Shown here: in pieces, positions 11,294 through 22,137 of the stretch | Layout: each line of letters starts with the position of its first letter | Numbering within the stretch: the first letter of the stretch is position 1 | NCBI GenBank assembly: GCA_029962745.1 | Contig: CM057156.1 | Location: 34,185 to 98,184, forward strand | Length of the DNA: 64,000 bases | Reading direction: 5' to 3' | DNA from: Echinometra lucunter | Lineage: Eukaryota > Echinodermata > Echinoidea > Camarodonta > Echinometridae | Notes under the pieces: model-generated | The model's database searches: none | What the model saw: only the letters and a program-made list of their open reading frames with translations | What the model was told of the DNA's origin: nothing | Position numbers and translations under genes: made by a program

Positions 11294-12627
11294 AAAGCTC
11301 GAGAGCTTATTATTTTGTGGACTTCTCATGCCCCAGAATCCATACTGAAAACTTTAAATAAACCCAGTTGGCAGATTTCCTTTAGACTTGGTATATCTTT
11401 AGAGAAGGGGCTTCTAAGGATATCTTTGGGAAGACTTTCTAAGAGATTGGGGTTGGTCAATCATTATGGTTCAATAAGAAGATACCGTCAAAGTCAAAAC
11501 TTTTTCTACGTTATGATGAATGGTATGCAAAAATGTATATAAGGTATCAGATTCATTGAACCCTCCTTTACCGGGATACAAGTTATTTGAAGAATTGATT
11601 CTTGATTTCAGTGTTTCTCATAAAGATAGAAGGAAATATAATTTTTTTGTTAAAAAAATACCAAAGTCATGGTTGGAAGCTGCTAACTCTGAAGATACTG
11701 ACAATGATGTTGTGGGTATATACTATAGTTATTGATAAACTTGTTCGAACGACAAAAAAAAAAACCCAAAAGAAAACCTAGATATGCATATACTGTAATA
11801 CAAGACTCCTGTACCCCTGATAAGCGTTATGATTACTGGGAAAATAATTCAGAATGTTCCACAAGATTAAACTGGAATCTGATTCATAATGTGAACTTTA
11901 TGTGTTCAATCAGTACTCGTTTGCGCTCTTTTTATTTCAAGGTCTTTCATAAATCCATTGCCTTAAATGACTTTTTGTTTAGGATAAAGAGAAAGGATTC
12001 ACCAAACTGTATCTTTTGTGGAACAATGCTTTTATCAATTATTCATTTGTTTTGTGATTGTGATATGGTAAACCCCCCCCCCCCCATGGTGTAATTTATT
12101 GCAAGTAATTCTTTTAAAACATTATAACTGTTTTACTTTGGATAATTTCAAGAAAATGTTTGGAGTTCCATATGACAAATTTCTGTCCTTTATATTTGTA
12201 TCTTTAGAATATTTCATTTATCTATGCAAATTCAAGAATACTAGACCAAAATCTGAATCAAGAAACATATGAAAATTCCAAAAGAGACAGTATTATGTGG
12301 CCAAGAAGAAAGGAAAACTCTATATCCACTTTAAGAGAGGGAAATTTGATTTGCAAATTTTTGTGAAGACTGTTATATTTGTTAGGGTGAAACCGTTCAG
12401 ATGTTATCAACTATACAGTAGATGTTTTTAATAACTACCACATTTACAAGATAACTGCTTTTTTTATTTATCTTTTCATTGTTGACATCATTATTCATTC
12501 ATGTCATTATTTCATTTTATTTTGTCGGTATTTTAATTGCTTCTTCATTTGCTTTGTGTGTAATCATGAAAATCAATAAAACATACGAATAATAAAAAAA
12601 TAAAAATAAAAAGCTCGAGAGCTTATT
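11294..12627 (+). mobile_element. 5'-truncated LINE (L1/Tx1-like 3' end) with target duplications
   Basis: The insert spans about 11312-12609 and is bounded by direct copies of aaagctcgagagcttatt (11294-11311 and 12610-12627). It ends in an A-rich tail just before the right copy. It encodes, with frameshifts, the C-terminal end of a non-LTR reverse transcriptase protein: about 11520-12094 includes an RSFYFKVFHKS..LNDFL segment and a CxxC...HLFCDC zinc-knuckle of the zf-RVT type. The frame is broken several times and a C-run interrupts it near 12070. It belongs to the same family as the insert at 37132-38745. Confidence 0.88.
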
Positions 12628-12954
12628 TCCAGTGGGGCCCTCAAAATACAAACTTATTAAATTGAAATTATATTAGATTGAGAAAATAATGGAAAACAAT
12701 CATTATTATACATGTATACAATTTCTGAATCAATAAAGTTATTTACAAAATTTGAAACTATCAGTTCACCTGGCAGACAAAAGCAAGGTGGTCTGTATTA
12801 GGCAATTTCAGTCATAAATCAGGATGTTATTCTCTTCTCGTCTCTGACTATTATTGACAGTTATTCCCTTAATTTCCTCTTCAAAATGAGCAAATTAAGT
12901 TCTCTGTTTTCTTTATATTAACAGATAGAGATTTCCAATGTGTTATACCATGGT
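12628..12954. other. intergenic, no gene seen
   Basis: AT-rich sequence between the LINE and the next repeat. No coding or structural signal was recognised. Confidence 0.5.
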
Positions 12955-13810
12955 AAACAGAGGCGGCAGAGCCGGGGGGGGGGGGGCACAGTGCCTCCAC
13001 TTTTCCAAGCATCCCTAAAGTGCCCCTGTTTATACTAGTACCCTTGAAAGTGCCCCTTTTCAAACCTGTTCAGCGCCCCTTTTCTTCTTACGACGGTCAT
13101 TTTTTTAATAAGTGCCTTTTTCGATTTAGATAAGTTGCCTTTCTTAAGCCCAACAACTCCCCCCTTTTTTACTGCCAATTAGTGACCCGTTCCCGTTTTT
13201 TAAGTAGCGCTAGGCCTATTTTCCCTTTATATGACTGTAATGAATATTCCTAAATTTAAATGTGATAAGTGCCCCCTTTTGACTGCTCATTTTTTGTTCT
13301 AATAGTGCAGTTGCCCTTCTGCTGAGTGACCCTCTTCATCTGTGATAATTTTTCCTTTTTTCTATTTGGGCAAGTGCCCCATTTGGAGTCAGATACATAC
13401 CCCAGCTAAATGCCCCTTTTCTTTTCTAGTATGTCCGATTTCCCCTTCTGTTAAGATGCTGTAGTGCCACAATTGCCACTTTTTGTTAGATGTGTTCCTT
13501 TTCCATTCCGGCATGTGCCCCCTTTTCAATTTGATACACATCCATTCAATTCATGTTCAGTTCCCCTTTTGCTTTGTAATAAAAGTAATTTTTCAACCTC
13601 GAATCTGATAAGTGTTCTTTTCTTTTTTTTTACTTCAAATGAGTGTCCAGTTTGATTATGATAAGCCTCTTTTCCAGGTTTTCTTTTCATTTTATGCAGT
13701 GCGATTCTTCTTCTGAAATTGCCCCTTCAAATCTGATAAAAATGTCCTTTACGTCTGATTAACACCTATTTTCTTTCTTGTGCCACCCCCCCCCCTTATA
13801 CCTTTTCACA
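12955..13810 (+). repeat. degenerate 'agtgcccctttt' minisatellite-like repeat, copy 1
   Basis: It begins with a gccgggggg...cacagtgcc leader and then repeats variants of a short phrase (gataagtgccccttttc) every few dozen bases. A second copy with the same leader lies at 45,985-46,730, and a scrap at about 52,150-52,190. No protein is plausible. Confidence 0.7.
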
Positions 13811-14289
13811 TCCAGTGGCTAAGTATAAAGTCTTCAAAATAGCTATATATCTAGTATTCAAGAGAAACTGCATAAATTGCAGTTTCTCCTATAATTCATT
13901 ACGGCTAAAGAAGTGGACTCGGAGGCAAAAGTGAGGGGCACAACACTTGGTCAACTCATGACTATTCACATAATTAGCCAAAAATGCATTGATTTCGATT
14001 GCAAATCATCAAATTTTTAATGTTATTCTTCTTAGAATTCTGTTCTCGATCATATATCCTTTTTTTACCATTGTGTAATCACTTTAAAAGGTGTGTTAGA
14101 TACATGGGCGTAGGATGCTTTTCTGAACGGGGGGGGGGGGAGGGGGAGCTGAACACACACCTGGAAATATCAATTTAGGCGCACCTCGCTAGCGCGAAGT
14201 CCCTTGCAGGGGGGGGGGGATAAGATCTAGGTGGATTACTATTACTTTAATATTTAAGGGCCATGAATCGATTTTTCAAAATTTGGGAA
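13811..14289. other. intergenic with two G-runs
   Basis: No gene seen. Long G-runs near 14,131-14,142 and 14,210-14,219 flank a GC-richer patch that resembles the edge of a dispersed repeat. Confidence 0.45.
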
Positions 14290-14900
14290 AAATTACACTT
14301 CTCGCTAAAATATGAACCTTGTGAGCGAGAGAAGCGAGCGAGCCAAAAATAACCACTTCATGTTATAAAAGAATTGTTATTTTGTCATCTAAATGCACTT
14401 CGTAGGCTATAAGAAATAATAATACTCGCCTTCAGATGACTGTGAATCTATTTTGACACCTGAATGGTTAGATGCTACGAGCGAGAGAAGCGACAGGCGA
14501 GCGAGAAAAACAGATTATTTTTTATTGTAGAAGTGTTATTCATCAAAATACGCAGTAGGCCTATAAGATGTCCAGAAATATTCGGTCACCTCACTTGCCA
14601 AATTTGTTCGCTTTCCGAAACCATCCTGTATCTTATAAAGTATACATTTATACATTTGACTTCGCTTGCCGAATTGGTTTGCTTTCCAAAGTTATCCAGT
14701 TCCTGATACGAGTGAGTGGAGCAAGCGAGGAAAAAATATGTATACTCCTTTTCATGGTAGAAGTGATAATTCGTCATCAAAATCTCAGTCATTATCTATT
14801 ATCTATTACGAGCGTCCAGAGCGAGCAAGGAAAAATGTATACTCTTTTTCGTGGTATAGAGGTGCTATTTTCGTATCCTCTGGAAAAGTATTTATCAGGA
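14290..14900. repeat. degenerate tandem repeat, about 130-170 bp unit
   Basis: Four units each start with a purine-rich gagcgag/gcgagc phrase (near 14,321, 14,478, 14,710 and 14,808), followed by aaaaa, a gtagaagtg-like word and a ttcatcaaaat-like word. The short open frames in it are by-products of the repeat. Confidence 0.6.
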
Positions 14901-15350
14901 TAGTTAGGTTCATTAAATAACACAAGGGCTTGTACAAAATCTTTGCACTATCTTTTAAAAATCTAGCCGGAATCATGTCTAGCTCAGTACTTTTTGATAC
15001 ATTCAATCTGCGAAGCTCATTGAAAACAAATTGTTTACTGACTGGTAATAACTCGAAGCTATTCACAAGTACACACTTTCCTTCGTAAAAACTCACGAAT
15101 ACGATTTTTGTCTGGGCTGAAAAGATGGAGTTCGTCTACTAATTTTTGACGGCCACATTTGTAAAATACGAATTAAATTCATGAGCTATACCATCTTATC
15201 ATGACATAATTTCTCATCAATTTTAGACTCTTGTCTCTTGTTCTTTCCTCTTCTTACTTTTTAATCCTAAACTGTTTAGATTTTGCCAAAGTCTTTTCAA
15301 ATCATGTTTGTTTTCTTCCATGTTGTTTTATAAGTATTCGAGTTTAGCCT
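14871..15350 (-). pseudogene. non-LTR reverse transcriptase relic (start of RT domain)
   Basis: On the minus strand, 14871-15096 encodes a segment with FVFNELRRLNVSKS, DMIPARFLKD and a later TFPEDTKIA. This is the usual opening of the RVT_1 domain in CR1/L2/Jockey-type LINEs, where K-D-IPxxxLK and FPxxWK occur. The conserved tryptophan after FPED is lost and stops interrupt the frame on both sides. Further decayed LINE sequence seems to continue to about 15,350. There is no catalytic YxDD block here. Confidence 0.65.
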
Positions 15351-15594
15351 TTCTAACCTGTCTTTGGACCAGAATACTTAAATCACGAACACCCCCTAAT
15401 ACATGTACTGGCAGATCTCACGTTATCCATTATTCAAGCAGATAGTTTTTTCGAATTTTGTTTGTTTTCTTCTATCTTGTTTTGTAAGTATTCGAGTTTA
15501 GCCTTTCTAACCTGTCTTTGGACCAGATTTCTTAAATCAAAAATCATACACCACCTAACAAATCTCACGTTATCCATTATTTAGGCAGACTTTT
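15308..15594. repeat. two-copy tandem duplication, about 158 bp
   Basis: About 15308-15446 and 15466-15594 are close copies, sharing a long gagtttagcctttctaacc-containing core and a tctcacgttatccattat end. It lies in or beside the LINE relic. Confidence 0.75.
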
Positions 15595-16510
15595 AGTTAA
15601 CTTCAGCTCAGCAATATCTGGAAAATTTTTCTCCAATACGAAGCATATCTTATATCATGGAGGTATACTTCCATGCCATGTATTTGGACGTGTGGAACGT
15701 CTTGGGAAAGGGTCAATAGCTGCATGCATTGATCACTCTCACATTCACCAATAAGCACACACAGACACACATACACACTGGCCTTGACTGACCAGCTGAC
15801 CCCTCATCAAACCAAACATGCACCATTCATGAGAGGGTCCTTATTTGGGAAGCGGGGTCATGGGGTCACTGCTCATTAAAATCGGACCTCGCTGCCGAGG
15901 TTTGCTGGTCGTTTTTTTTCGGGGAAGGTGAATTCGTGGGGTAAGTGACTTCGTGGGGAGATACCACATCAGCGCGCGCGCACGCATGTTCGGGAATTGG
16001 TGACAGTTTAAAACGACCAGCAGCTGGTCTATGAAATAGGTAACCTGCTGGACATGCTGGGGGTGGGTTAGTGCTGAAGGAAATAAAGTACTTCGCGTGG
16101 TGGGCATGAGTATCATAGAAGTATCAAATGTCATTAATCACACGTATCTTGCGTATTGACAACCCCTGCCCACACACGCTTCGTGAAATAAATTTAAAAT
16201 TCTTCTATGAAACATAGTGACACCTGCCTCCTAAGATCCATTCTATCAGTCTTAAGGAGACAAAGTGAAGATAGAACGCCCTGACCTACCTAATACTGCT
16301 AACTTGGTTCGAATCCAGACAAATCTCTGAAAGACAAACTGAAACTAAAATTTAATGCACTGTCGACCATTGGTCAAAAAACCGTAGATTTCTAATTATG
16401 GATAACAACTTGGAACTGCAATTTTCAAAATGACTTTGATAGTTATGATTATGTATAAGCTACATCACTGGCACGACGAGGATAATTGTTTTTCTGCTAT
16501 TAACTGCATT
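15595..16510. other. spacer paralogous to class B downstream DNA
   Basis: No gene seen. About 16,050-16,220 matches 24,135-24,260 (shared words around gtagtgctgaag and aataaagtacttc). As at 24.1-25.7 kb and 3.5-4.9 kb, this DNA leads up to the stop codon of an alpha tail, so the three alpha-tail genes share their 3' flanks. Confidence 0.6.
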
Positions 16511-16813
16511 GAAACAAGATTTGAAAATGAAATAATCTCAAATTAGAAGCAGGCGAAATTTCACACAAACATGATAAATCTAAAGTGAAAGTAAGCAAGA
16601 GTGAATTTCAAAATGTTTACTTGAGAATAAGTGCCATAAACATTATTTTGCAACGAAACAGAATTTGAAAATGAAATAATCTAAAATTAGAAGCGGGCGA
16701 TATTCCATGGTTTACATGGAATTTCACACAAACATGATAAATCTAAAGTGAAAGTAAGCAAGAGTGAATTTCAAATGTTTACTTGAGAATAAGTGCCATA
16801 AACATTATTTAGA
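16511..16813. repeat. two-copy tandem duplication downstream of the alpha-tail gene
   Basis: About 16511-16653 and 16660-16813 are near copies that share tttgaaaatgaaataatct at the start and gtgccataaacattattt at the end. The second has a small extra block with ccatggtttacatgg, itself inverted. Confidence 0.8.
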
Positions 16814-16861
16814 AGATCGCTATGACACATTGCAATGAATAAAATCAACAATTACTACAGT

Positions 16862-18131
16862 TTATGAATTTCCTTTGATATAAAGAACCGGTAACATTCG
16901 AGAAGGGCTGATGTTAAAAATAGGATGTTCAATATTGGAGATATATCGATTGTCTAGTTGTGAGGGGTCATCCGAATCATCTATACTTTCAGGTAATGAA
17001 ACCCCGTTATTGGAACATTTCTCTATGTGATTTATTTCTGTACCTCGCTCAGCTAAAAATATGGTCGAATTCATTTCAGAGGTCTCTCCAGAAACTGCCA
17101 GTGGAGCATCGGTGGTGTTTTTTAGAGTGTCCCCTGATAAGGGTACGTGATCTACGGCTCTTTTGGACATATCAATATAATCATCAGATTTGTTGTCTTC
17201 AAAATCATATGTCCAGGTGTGAGGATTTAATAAACTCACCGTCTCTCGAGTCAAAAGTTGATTGATATGGATATCGGCTGTTATAACATTCCTTGACGGT
17301 GGAATGTAGTCATATTTAGTGACTGAATTCTTTGGACACTGTGGCAAGGGTCTGTTGTGCAGATCAATAGCCTTAGAGGGTACAGCCCATTGATTCATAT
17401 TGGACGGACAATTCGATGACATCTGTTCTAGTGTATGGGTCGACTCCAGGTGTTTTTTGTCTTGCCTAGAGACGCCTGTCTTCGTCCTCTCTACATATGC
17501 ATTTGAAGTAAAGGGTTCATCCGTTATTTTTTCATATAATGAAGAATCTATGCCTTGCCTTTCCAAATCATGCAAATGGGGAGGTTTCTGCCTAGGGCTT
17601 TCTTGTTTTAAACCTGTTTCAGTTTGACATGATTCTTGGTGAGTGCCTTGCTTGTGATCAGATTCTAACTCCTGACGAGAATCCGAAATAATACAAACTA
17701 AACTTACGTCGGACCGGTATATTCTATTGCTGTAAGTGTGTGAATCAGAGGAAATCGCCATTGGCGATTCATTGCTTCTCTCTTCATTACACTCCTCAAG
17801 AGAACCTCTCTTCCGCCCCCTGACAAGGATGATGATGGTGGCGGCAAAGGCTGCGATGAGGAAGACGAGTGTTATTACCACAACTAAAGCTATTCTCCTG
17901 CCACGTGCTGTACCGGGGTGAACAGCTTTCGTGAGTTCCATTACGCTATTTTCAGTCGTTGGTCTGCCAGTTGTCCGATTTGACTGACTCTCTCCGGGGG
18001 GTCTTCGAGAGGGAGGTGTTGTGACTTCGACTATTCGCATAGATGCATAACTTGATACCGTCACGTCTTCCGAGATGTGGACTTTACATTCAACTAGAAC
18101 GTATTGGTCACTATCTTGTGCTTTTATAATA
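16862..18131 (-). pseudogene. 3' half of a class A/alpha receptor split by a transposon
   Basis: The minus-strand open frame starts at the transposon edge in mid-D3 (..QDSDQYVLVEC..), then runs through an SRRPPGESQSNRTT stalk, a transmembrane helix (plus-strand 17826-17903) and a tail of roughly 320 residues. Tail motifs are HTYSNRIYRS, SLYEKI (fits the S/I/V/LxYxxI ITIM pattern), YDYIPPSRN, the PI3K-type YIDM and NRYISNIEH. A missing base near the end replaces the SNITGP-type terminus of its paralogues with a slightly longer one. The 5' half is at 22138-23032 and both halves are otherwise open, so disruption looks recent. A transcript starting in the transposon arm could still make a membrane-anchored stub, but nothing shows that it does. 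Confidence 0.85.
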
Positions 18132-19066
18132 GCAGCAATAGTGGGCCCCCTGGAAGGTGTTAATTGGTTACTTCCGGTAAACAATACGGAAGCGGAAATG
18201 AGTTGATGAGTTATCCTTCCGGTCTTGGAAGTTGTTAATGAGGGTGTGTCCATCCGGAGGATGATAGATGGGGGTGGGAGGTGACACATTGGGCCCACCA
18301 CTGATGGTGGGCCTTTCCTGAGGGGCTGCCAACATATGAAACATTTTCAGGAGCGAGAGGGGAGGAGCAACCTGAGCATGCATGCCTGTGTTGCCAATGC
18401 ACATTTATACAGTTGACCAACGGGAATGGGAGGATTTCGATAGGGGAAGTGACATCACCTTGTTGCACTACTAAAGCAGCACTAGCAGCTATTGGATGGA
18501 GGTAAATCATGGCAATGGCAGAAAAAACATATTGTATTGGGTATCAAGATTTGTATTTTGTATGTTTGTGTGTCAGTATGTGTTGTTGTTGTGTTTGTTT
18601 TTGCTACCTGTGATTGAAATCATGGTGCGTCTTTTTGATCGTATCTTGACTCTGTAGAACACTCTCCAAGTCATTTACCGATTGGAGTTTGTCTTTTACT
18701 TTGACCCATTCACATCGCCACTTTATTTAGACTCTCTCACAATGCTCTGTTATAATTCACCACTGGACTTTATCACATTTTCACAATGCCACTTTATTTG
18801 GACTCTCTCGCAACAGTGTCATACTCATCATTGGACTTCATTACACTTTCACAACTTCACTAGCACTCTATACATTGCCAACCCATTTTGCTCTGTGTTT
18901 TAGCGCCACGGACTTTGTCTCTAGGCCAATATCATTGAGCAGTTACCAGTCACATCCCCTTAGACCAATATGGGCACCACAGTCTAACGACATAATATTG
19001 CAGTTTAACGCCGTAACACTGTAGCACCATACATAAACGCCGTAACGCCGCAGATGGCATATTTTA
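18132..19066 (+). repeat. left inverted arm of the 4-kb transposon
   Basis: It pairs with 21203-22137 over its whole length. Its inner end contains repeats of a gccgtaacgccg-type word, as does the body near 19,460, the usual look of subterminal binding sites. Short open frames inside it are mirrored exactly in the other arm and are not genes. Confidence 0.88.
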
Positions 19067-19068
19067 TC

Positions 19069-19283
19069 TCATCGGAGAAGTGACTGTTGGTTCCAATGCA
19101 TCGTTCGTCTGTACATCTGGTAGTGAGAATTATTCTCCTGAGATCTCTTGGGAAGTAAGCGTTAATGGAAGTGCTCCATTTGTTAGTCAAGAGCGTCTAA
19201 AAAAAAACAATGAAGTTATGTCTATTATAAGCAGCAATAGTGGGCCCCCTGGAAGGTGTTAATTGGTTACTTCCGGTAAACAC
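19069..19283 (+). repeat. inverted copy of the host-transposon junction
   Basis: About 158 bases of receptor D3 sequence (19069-19227) are followed directly by about 55 bases of transposon tip (19228-19283). Together they are the reverse complement of 22083-22297, the true right-hand junction, with about one mismatch noticed in the host part. The host piece is coding sequence of the very gene that the element interrupts. Confidence 0.85.
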
Positions 19284-19372
19284 GCACGCACGCAGAAGAC
19301 GGTGTAACGCCGTCTTCTGCCCTCGCACGGCGTTTTTCTTTCACAGTGCAACGCCGTCTTCTGCGTGCGTGC
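19284..19372. repeat. GC-rich hairpin
   Basis: Arms 19284-19302 and 19354-19372 are exact reverse complements (gcacgcacgcagaagacgg and its complement). A third partial copy of the arm (ccgtcttctgc) lies between them at 19310-19320. It begins right where the copied transposon tip ends. Confidence 0.85.
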
Positions 19373-19578
19373 AGACATTTCAAGGATTCCAGCACTGGTG
19401 ATGCTTGGCGGTGTGTCGAACGCGACATGATACCTGCGTGTATGGATATGTCTTATGCGGCGTTACGGCGTTAAAGTACGGCGTTACGATGATAAAAACA
19501 TGCGCAAAATGACAAACGATATATCATAACGGATTAGTCGATTTGCATCATTTGCAATCTTGGTATCATCGAGACAAC

Positions 19579-19695
19579 ATGAATACATTGTGTACATTTG
19601 ATTTGTCCAATCGTTACAGCTGTTCATTTTGCGATAAGACGTATAGTCGCAAGTTCGACATGAAGAGGCATGAACAAATGTGCATCATAAAATGA
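19579..19695 (+). CDS. short C2H2 zinc-finger ORF of the transposon
   Basis: Encodes 38 residues with one classical finger: CSFC, a DKTYSRKFDMKR core, then H and C (C2HC spacing). Its TGA stop overlaps the ATG of the next ORF as ATGA. The two frames were probably one protein before a one-base shift, which would make this the DNA-binding N-terminus of the acidic protein. It could equally be a real two-ORF layout. The function inside the element is unknown. Confidence 0.5.
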   Translation: MNTLCTFDLSNRYSCSFCDKTYSRKFDMKRHEQMCIIK

Positions 19696-20282
19696 AAGAG
19701 AATAAATATGGAAATGAGGATTCCAGCATTGATGATGAAGCTAGTGAAGCAAATTATCCATCTGAACCGCCGTTTAAAAAGCAAAGGGTTGAAGAATCTA
19801 GCAACGACGATGATGATGCTGAAACCAGTGATCCAGAAAATGAAGGAGAGGATGATTTGTCAAATTCTGAGGTACCTGGTACGGAAGACCCTGAAGACAA
19901 TCCAGCTTATCAGGAATGGCTTGAACAAGCCATGGAAGACACCAAGGAGTTGAGGAATGAAAAATACCAAAAATACATCTCCCAGGGTATGGACGAAGAC
20001 GAGGCTAAAGAAAAGGCTCATGTGAAAGTTCTATGGACCGTCAAACGGAACTTTTTTGATCTTTACTCTCAGTTCTTACAGGAGAGCTTGCATCTTGAAG
20101 AAGATGACACCAACATTGAAATTATGACTGATCTGACAGAGAAAGTAAAAAATGGTATGGAATTTCCAAAAGCCGTGCGGAGAGTTTTAGTCAAACATGG
20201 TACAAAGTTTGAGGGTTTATTCCAGTATCAGGAAGAGGATGAAGATGATGGTGAAGAAGATACAGAGAGGGGTCAAAAGTAG
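19692..20282 (+). CDS. acidic hypothetical protein of the transposon
   Basis: Encodes 196 residues from the ATG at 19692; an in-frame GTG at 19680 is not taken as the start. Residues 1-70 are very acidic with a basic FKKQR patch that could be a nuclear signal. A helical middle follows, with NPAYQEWLEQAM, YQKYISQGMDEDEAKEKAH and FFDLYSQFLQ. Then comes a block with PKAVRRVLVKHG..FEGLFQY, and the end is again acidic. I recognise no named domain. With the overlapping zinc finger it looks like an accessory or regulatory protein of a large DNA transposon. No transposase or integrase catalytic residues are visible. The long clean frame within a young insertion suggests it was recently functional. 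Confidence 0.6.
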   Translation: MKENKYGNEDSSIDDEASEANYPSEPPFKKQRVEESSNDDDDAETSDPENEGEDDLSNSEVPGTEDPEDNPAYQEWLEQAMEDTKELRNEKYQKYISQGMDEDEAKEKAHVKVLWTVKRNFFDLYSQFLQESLHLEEDDTNIEIMTDLTEKVKNGMEFPKAVRRVLVKHGTKFEGLFQYQEEDEDDGEEDTERGQK

Positions 20283-20340
20283 TGATAACTATTCAAAGCA
20301 TGACATCTTTTATAGCCAAGTAATATACAATGTGTATGTA

Positions 20341-20640
20341 GTATACCGGGCATGTCGGCTCAATTGAGATAGCGTCCACCTCATAAACGGGAGGTCGCGG
20401 GTTCGATCCCTGGCCGAGTCATACCAAAGGCTTAAAGAATGGGACCTTCTGCCTTCTAGCCAGGCACTCGACATACAAGAATGGAGATAATAACATATTA
20501 TGTTATACAGGGCCCGCTGGGAGAGCAGTTGAAAAAAACTGAAGCCGCTACCCTTGGTAAATAAGACGCTATTATTGTTATCATTATTATTAGTAGTAGT
20601 AGCATCATCATTAATATCAATATTAATATTATTATGGGGT
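20341..20640 (+). repeat. tRNA-derived SINE inside the transposon
   Basis: The head is tRNA-like: an A-box-like ggctcaattgagatag, an anticodon-loop-like ctcataa and a B-box ggttcgatccc. A non-tRNA body and an ATT-rich tail (about 20,575-20,637) follow. This is the standard layout of an RNA polymerase III-derived SINE. Secondary structure is too degraded for a working tRNA, and the extra body argues against one. Confidence 0.75.
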
Positions 20641-21202
20641 AAAATGTAGTCTATTTCATCATGTCATTTGCTTGAGCGTAAGCTCGCTGGGGGGGGGGGG
20701 GGGGGGGGTCTTGTAGAAATCTCTGTTATATGGTGTTATGTTTGAAGCTTAACTTATACCTCACCTGTACATTATGCATTTTTACACCAAGACTGACATA
20801 CACTGTACTTGCAATAAAGTTGAAAAGAAAACACTACATACCTCACTTCCGTTTCTCTACGATGTTGTGTTATTTTGATTGCTGTGTGTCTTCCATACTA
20901 TTAATTACCATAGATCTACATGTACCTAAGTTTTGATCAAACCAACAATATACCCTTCATTACTTTAATAATACAGTCTCATAAAATACATCTACAAGAC
21001 CTCATATGACTCGGATCTAAAATAGTTACGGGAAGTCCCAACATGACGTCACAGAGCTAGAAAAAACAAACAAAACAATACAAAAAAAAAAGTCATACAA
21101 TGTGTGCACGGCAACATATTACAGTCACCACGTCATCACACATTGACCCGAGGCGATATACATGTAAAAACAAAAAAATTTGAACATGAAGATAAAAATG
21201 CT
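20641..21202. other. transposon body, non-coding remainder
   Basis: It holds a long G-run (about 20,690-20,708) and AT-rich sequence up to the right arm. No gene supported. Confidence 0.5.
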
Positions 21203-22137
21203 TAAAATATGCCATCTGCGGCGTTACGGCGTTTATGTATGGTGCTACAGTGTTACGGCGTTAAACTGCAATATTATGTCGTTAGACTGTGGTGCCCATA
21301 TTGGTCTAAGGGGATGTGACTGGTAACTGCTCAATGATATTGGCCTAGAGACAAAGTCCGTGGCGCTAAAACACAGAGCAAAATGGGTTGGCAATGTATA
21401 GAGTGCTAGTGAAGTTGTGAAAGTGTAATGAAGTCCAATGATGAGTATGACACTGTTGCGAGAGAGTCCAAATAAAGTGGCATTGTGAAAATGTGATAAA
21501 GTCCAGTGGTGAATTATAACAGAGCATTGTGAGAGAGTCTAAATAAAGTGGCGATGTGAATGGGTCAAAGTAAAAGACAAACTCCAATCGGTAAATGACT
21601 TGGAGAGTGTTCTACAGAGTCAAGATACGATCAAAAAGACGCACCATGATTTCAATCACAGGTAGCAAAAACAAACACAACAACAACACATACTGACACA
21701 CAAACATACAAAATACAAATCTTGATACCCAATACAATATGTTTTTTCTGCCATTGCCATGATTTACCTCCATCCAATAGCTGCTAGTGCTGCTTTAGTA
21801 GTGCAACAAGGTGATGTCACTTCCCCTATCGAAATCCTCCCATTCCCGTTGGTCAACTGTATAAATGTGCATTGGCAACACAGGCATGCATGCTCAGGTT
21901 GCTCCTCCCCTCTCGCTCCTGAAAATGTTTCATATGTTGGCAGCCCCTCAGGAAAGGCCCACCATCAGTGGTGGGCCCAATGTGTCACCTCCCACCCCCA
22001 TCTATCATCCTCCGGATGGACACACCCTCATTAACAACTTCCAAGACCGGAAGGATAACTCATCAACTCATTTCCGCTTCCGTATTGTTTACCGGAAGTA
22101 ACCAATCAACACCTTCCAGGGGGCCCACTATTGCTGC
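21203..22137 (-). repeat. right inverted arm of the 4-kb transposon
   Basis: Reverse complement of 18132-19066. Its outer end abuts the 8-bp target duplication and D3 of the interrupted receptor. Confidence 0.88.

Larger units (their letters stand above)
18132..22137. mobile_element. 4-kb DNA transposon with 935-bp inverted arms
   Basis: The element is bounded by gcagcaatagtggg at the left and its reverse complement at the right, inside exact 8-bp direct repeats ttataata (18124-18131 and 22138-22145). Arms 18132-19066 and 21203-22137 are almost identical; one difference was noticed near 18,162/22,107. The interior holds a copied host-element junction (19069-19283), a hairpin, a zinc-finger ORF and a linked acidic ORF, and a SINE. 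An 8-bp duplication occurs in several superfamilies (hAT, P, Zisupton and others). No transposase catalytic core was found, so the superfamily is unresolved and the element may be non-autonomous. Confidence 0.88.

Noticed and set aside
12955..13810. CRISPR-like or satellite array
   Set aside because: Phrases are degenerate and irregularly spaced with no constant repeat-spacer pattern, and the genome is eukaryotic.
18682..18903. 73-residue open frame repeated exactly at 21366-21587 on the other strand
   Set aside because: It lies in the inverted arms of the transposon, which explains the duplication. It has no domain or codon pattern of a gene.
20355..20425. Possible functional tRNA gene
   Set aside because: A- and B-box-like words are present, but the arms do not pair well and the sequence runs into a SINE body with an ATT-rich tail.
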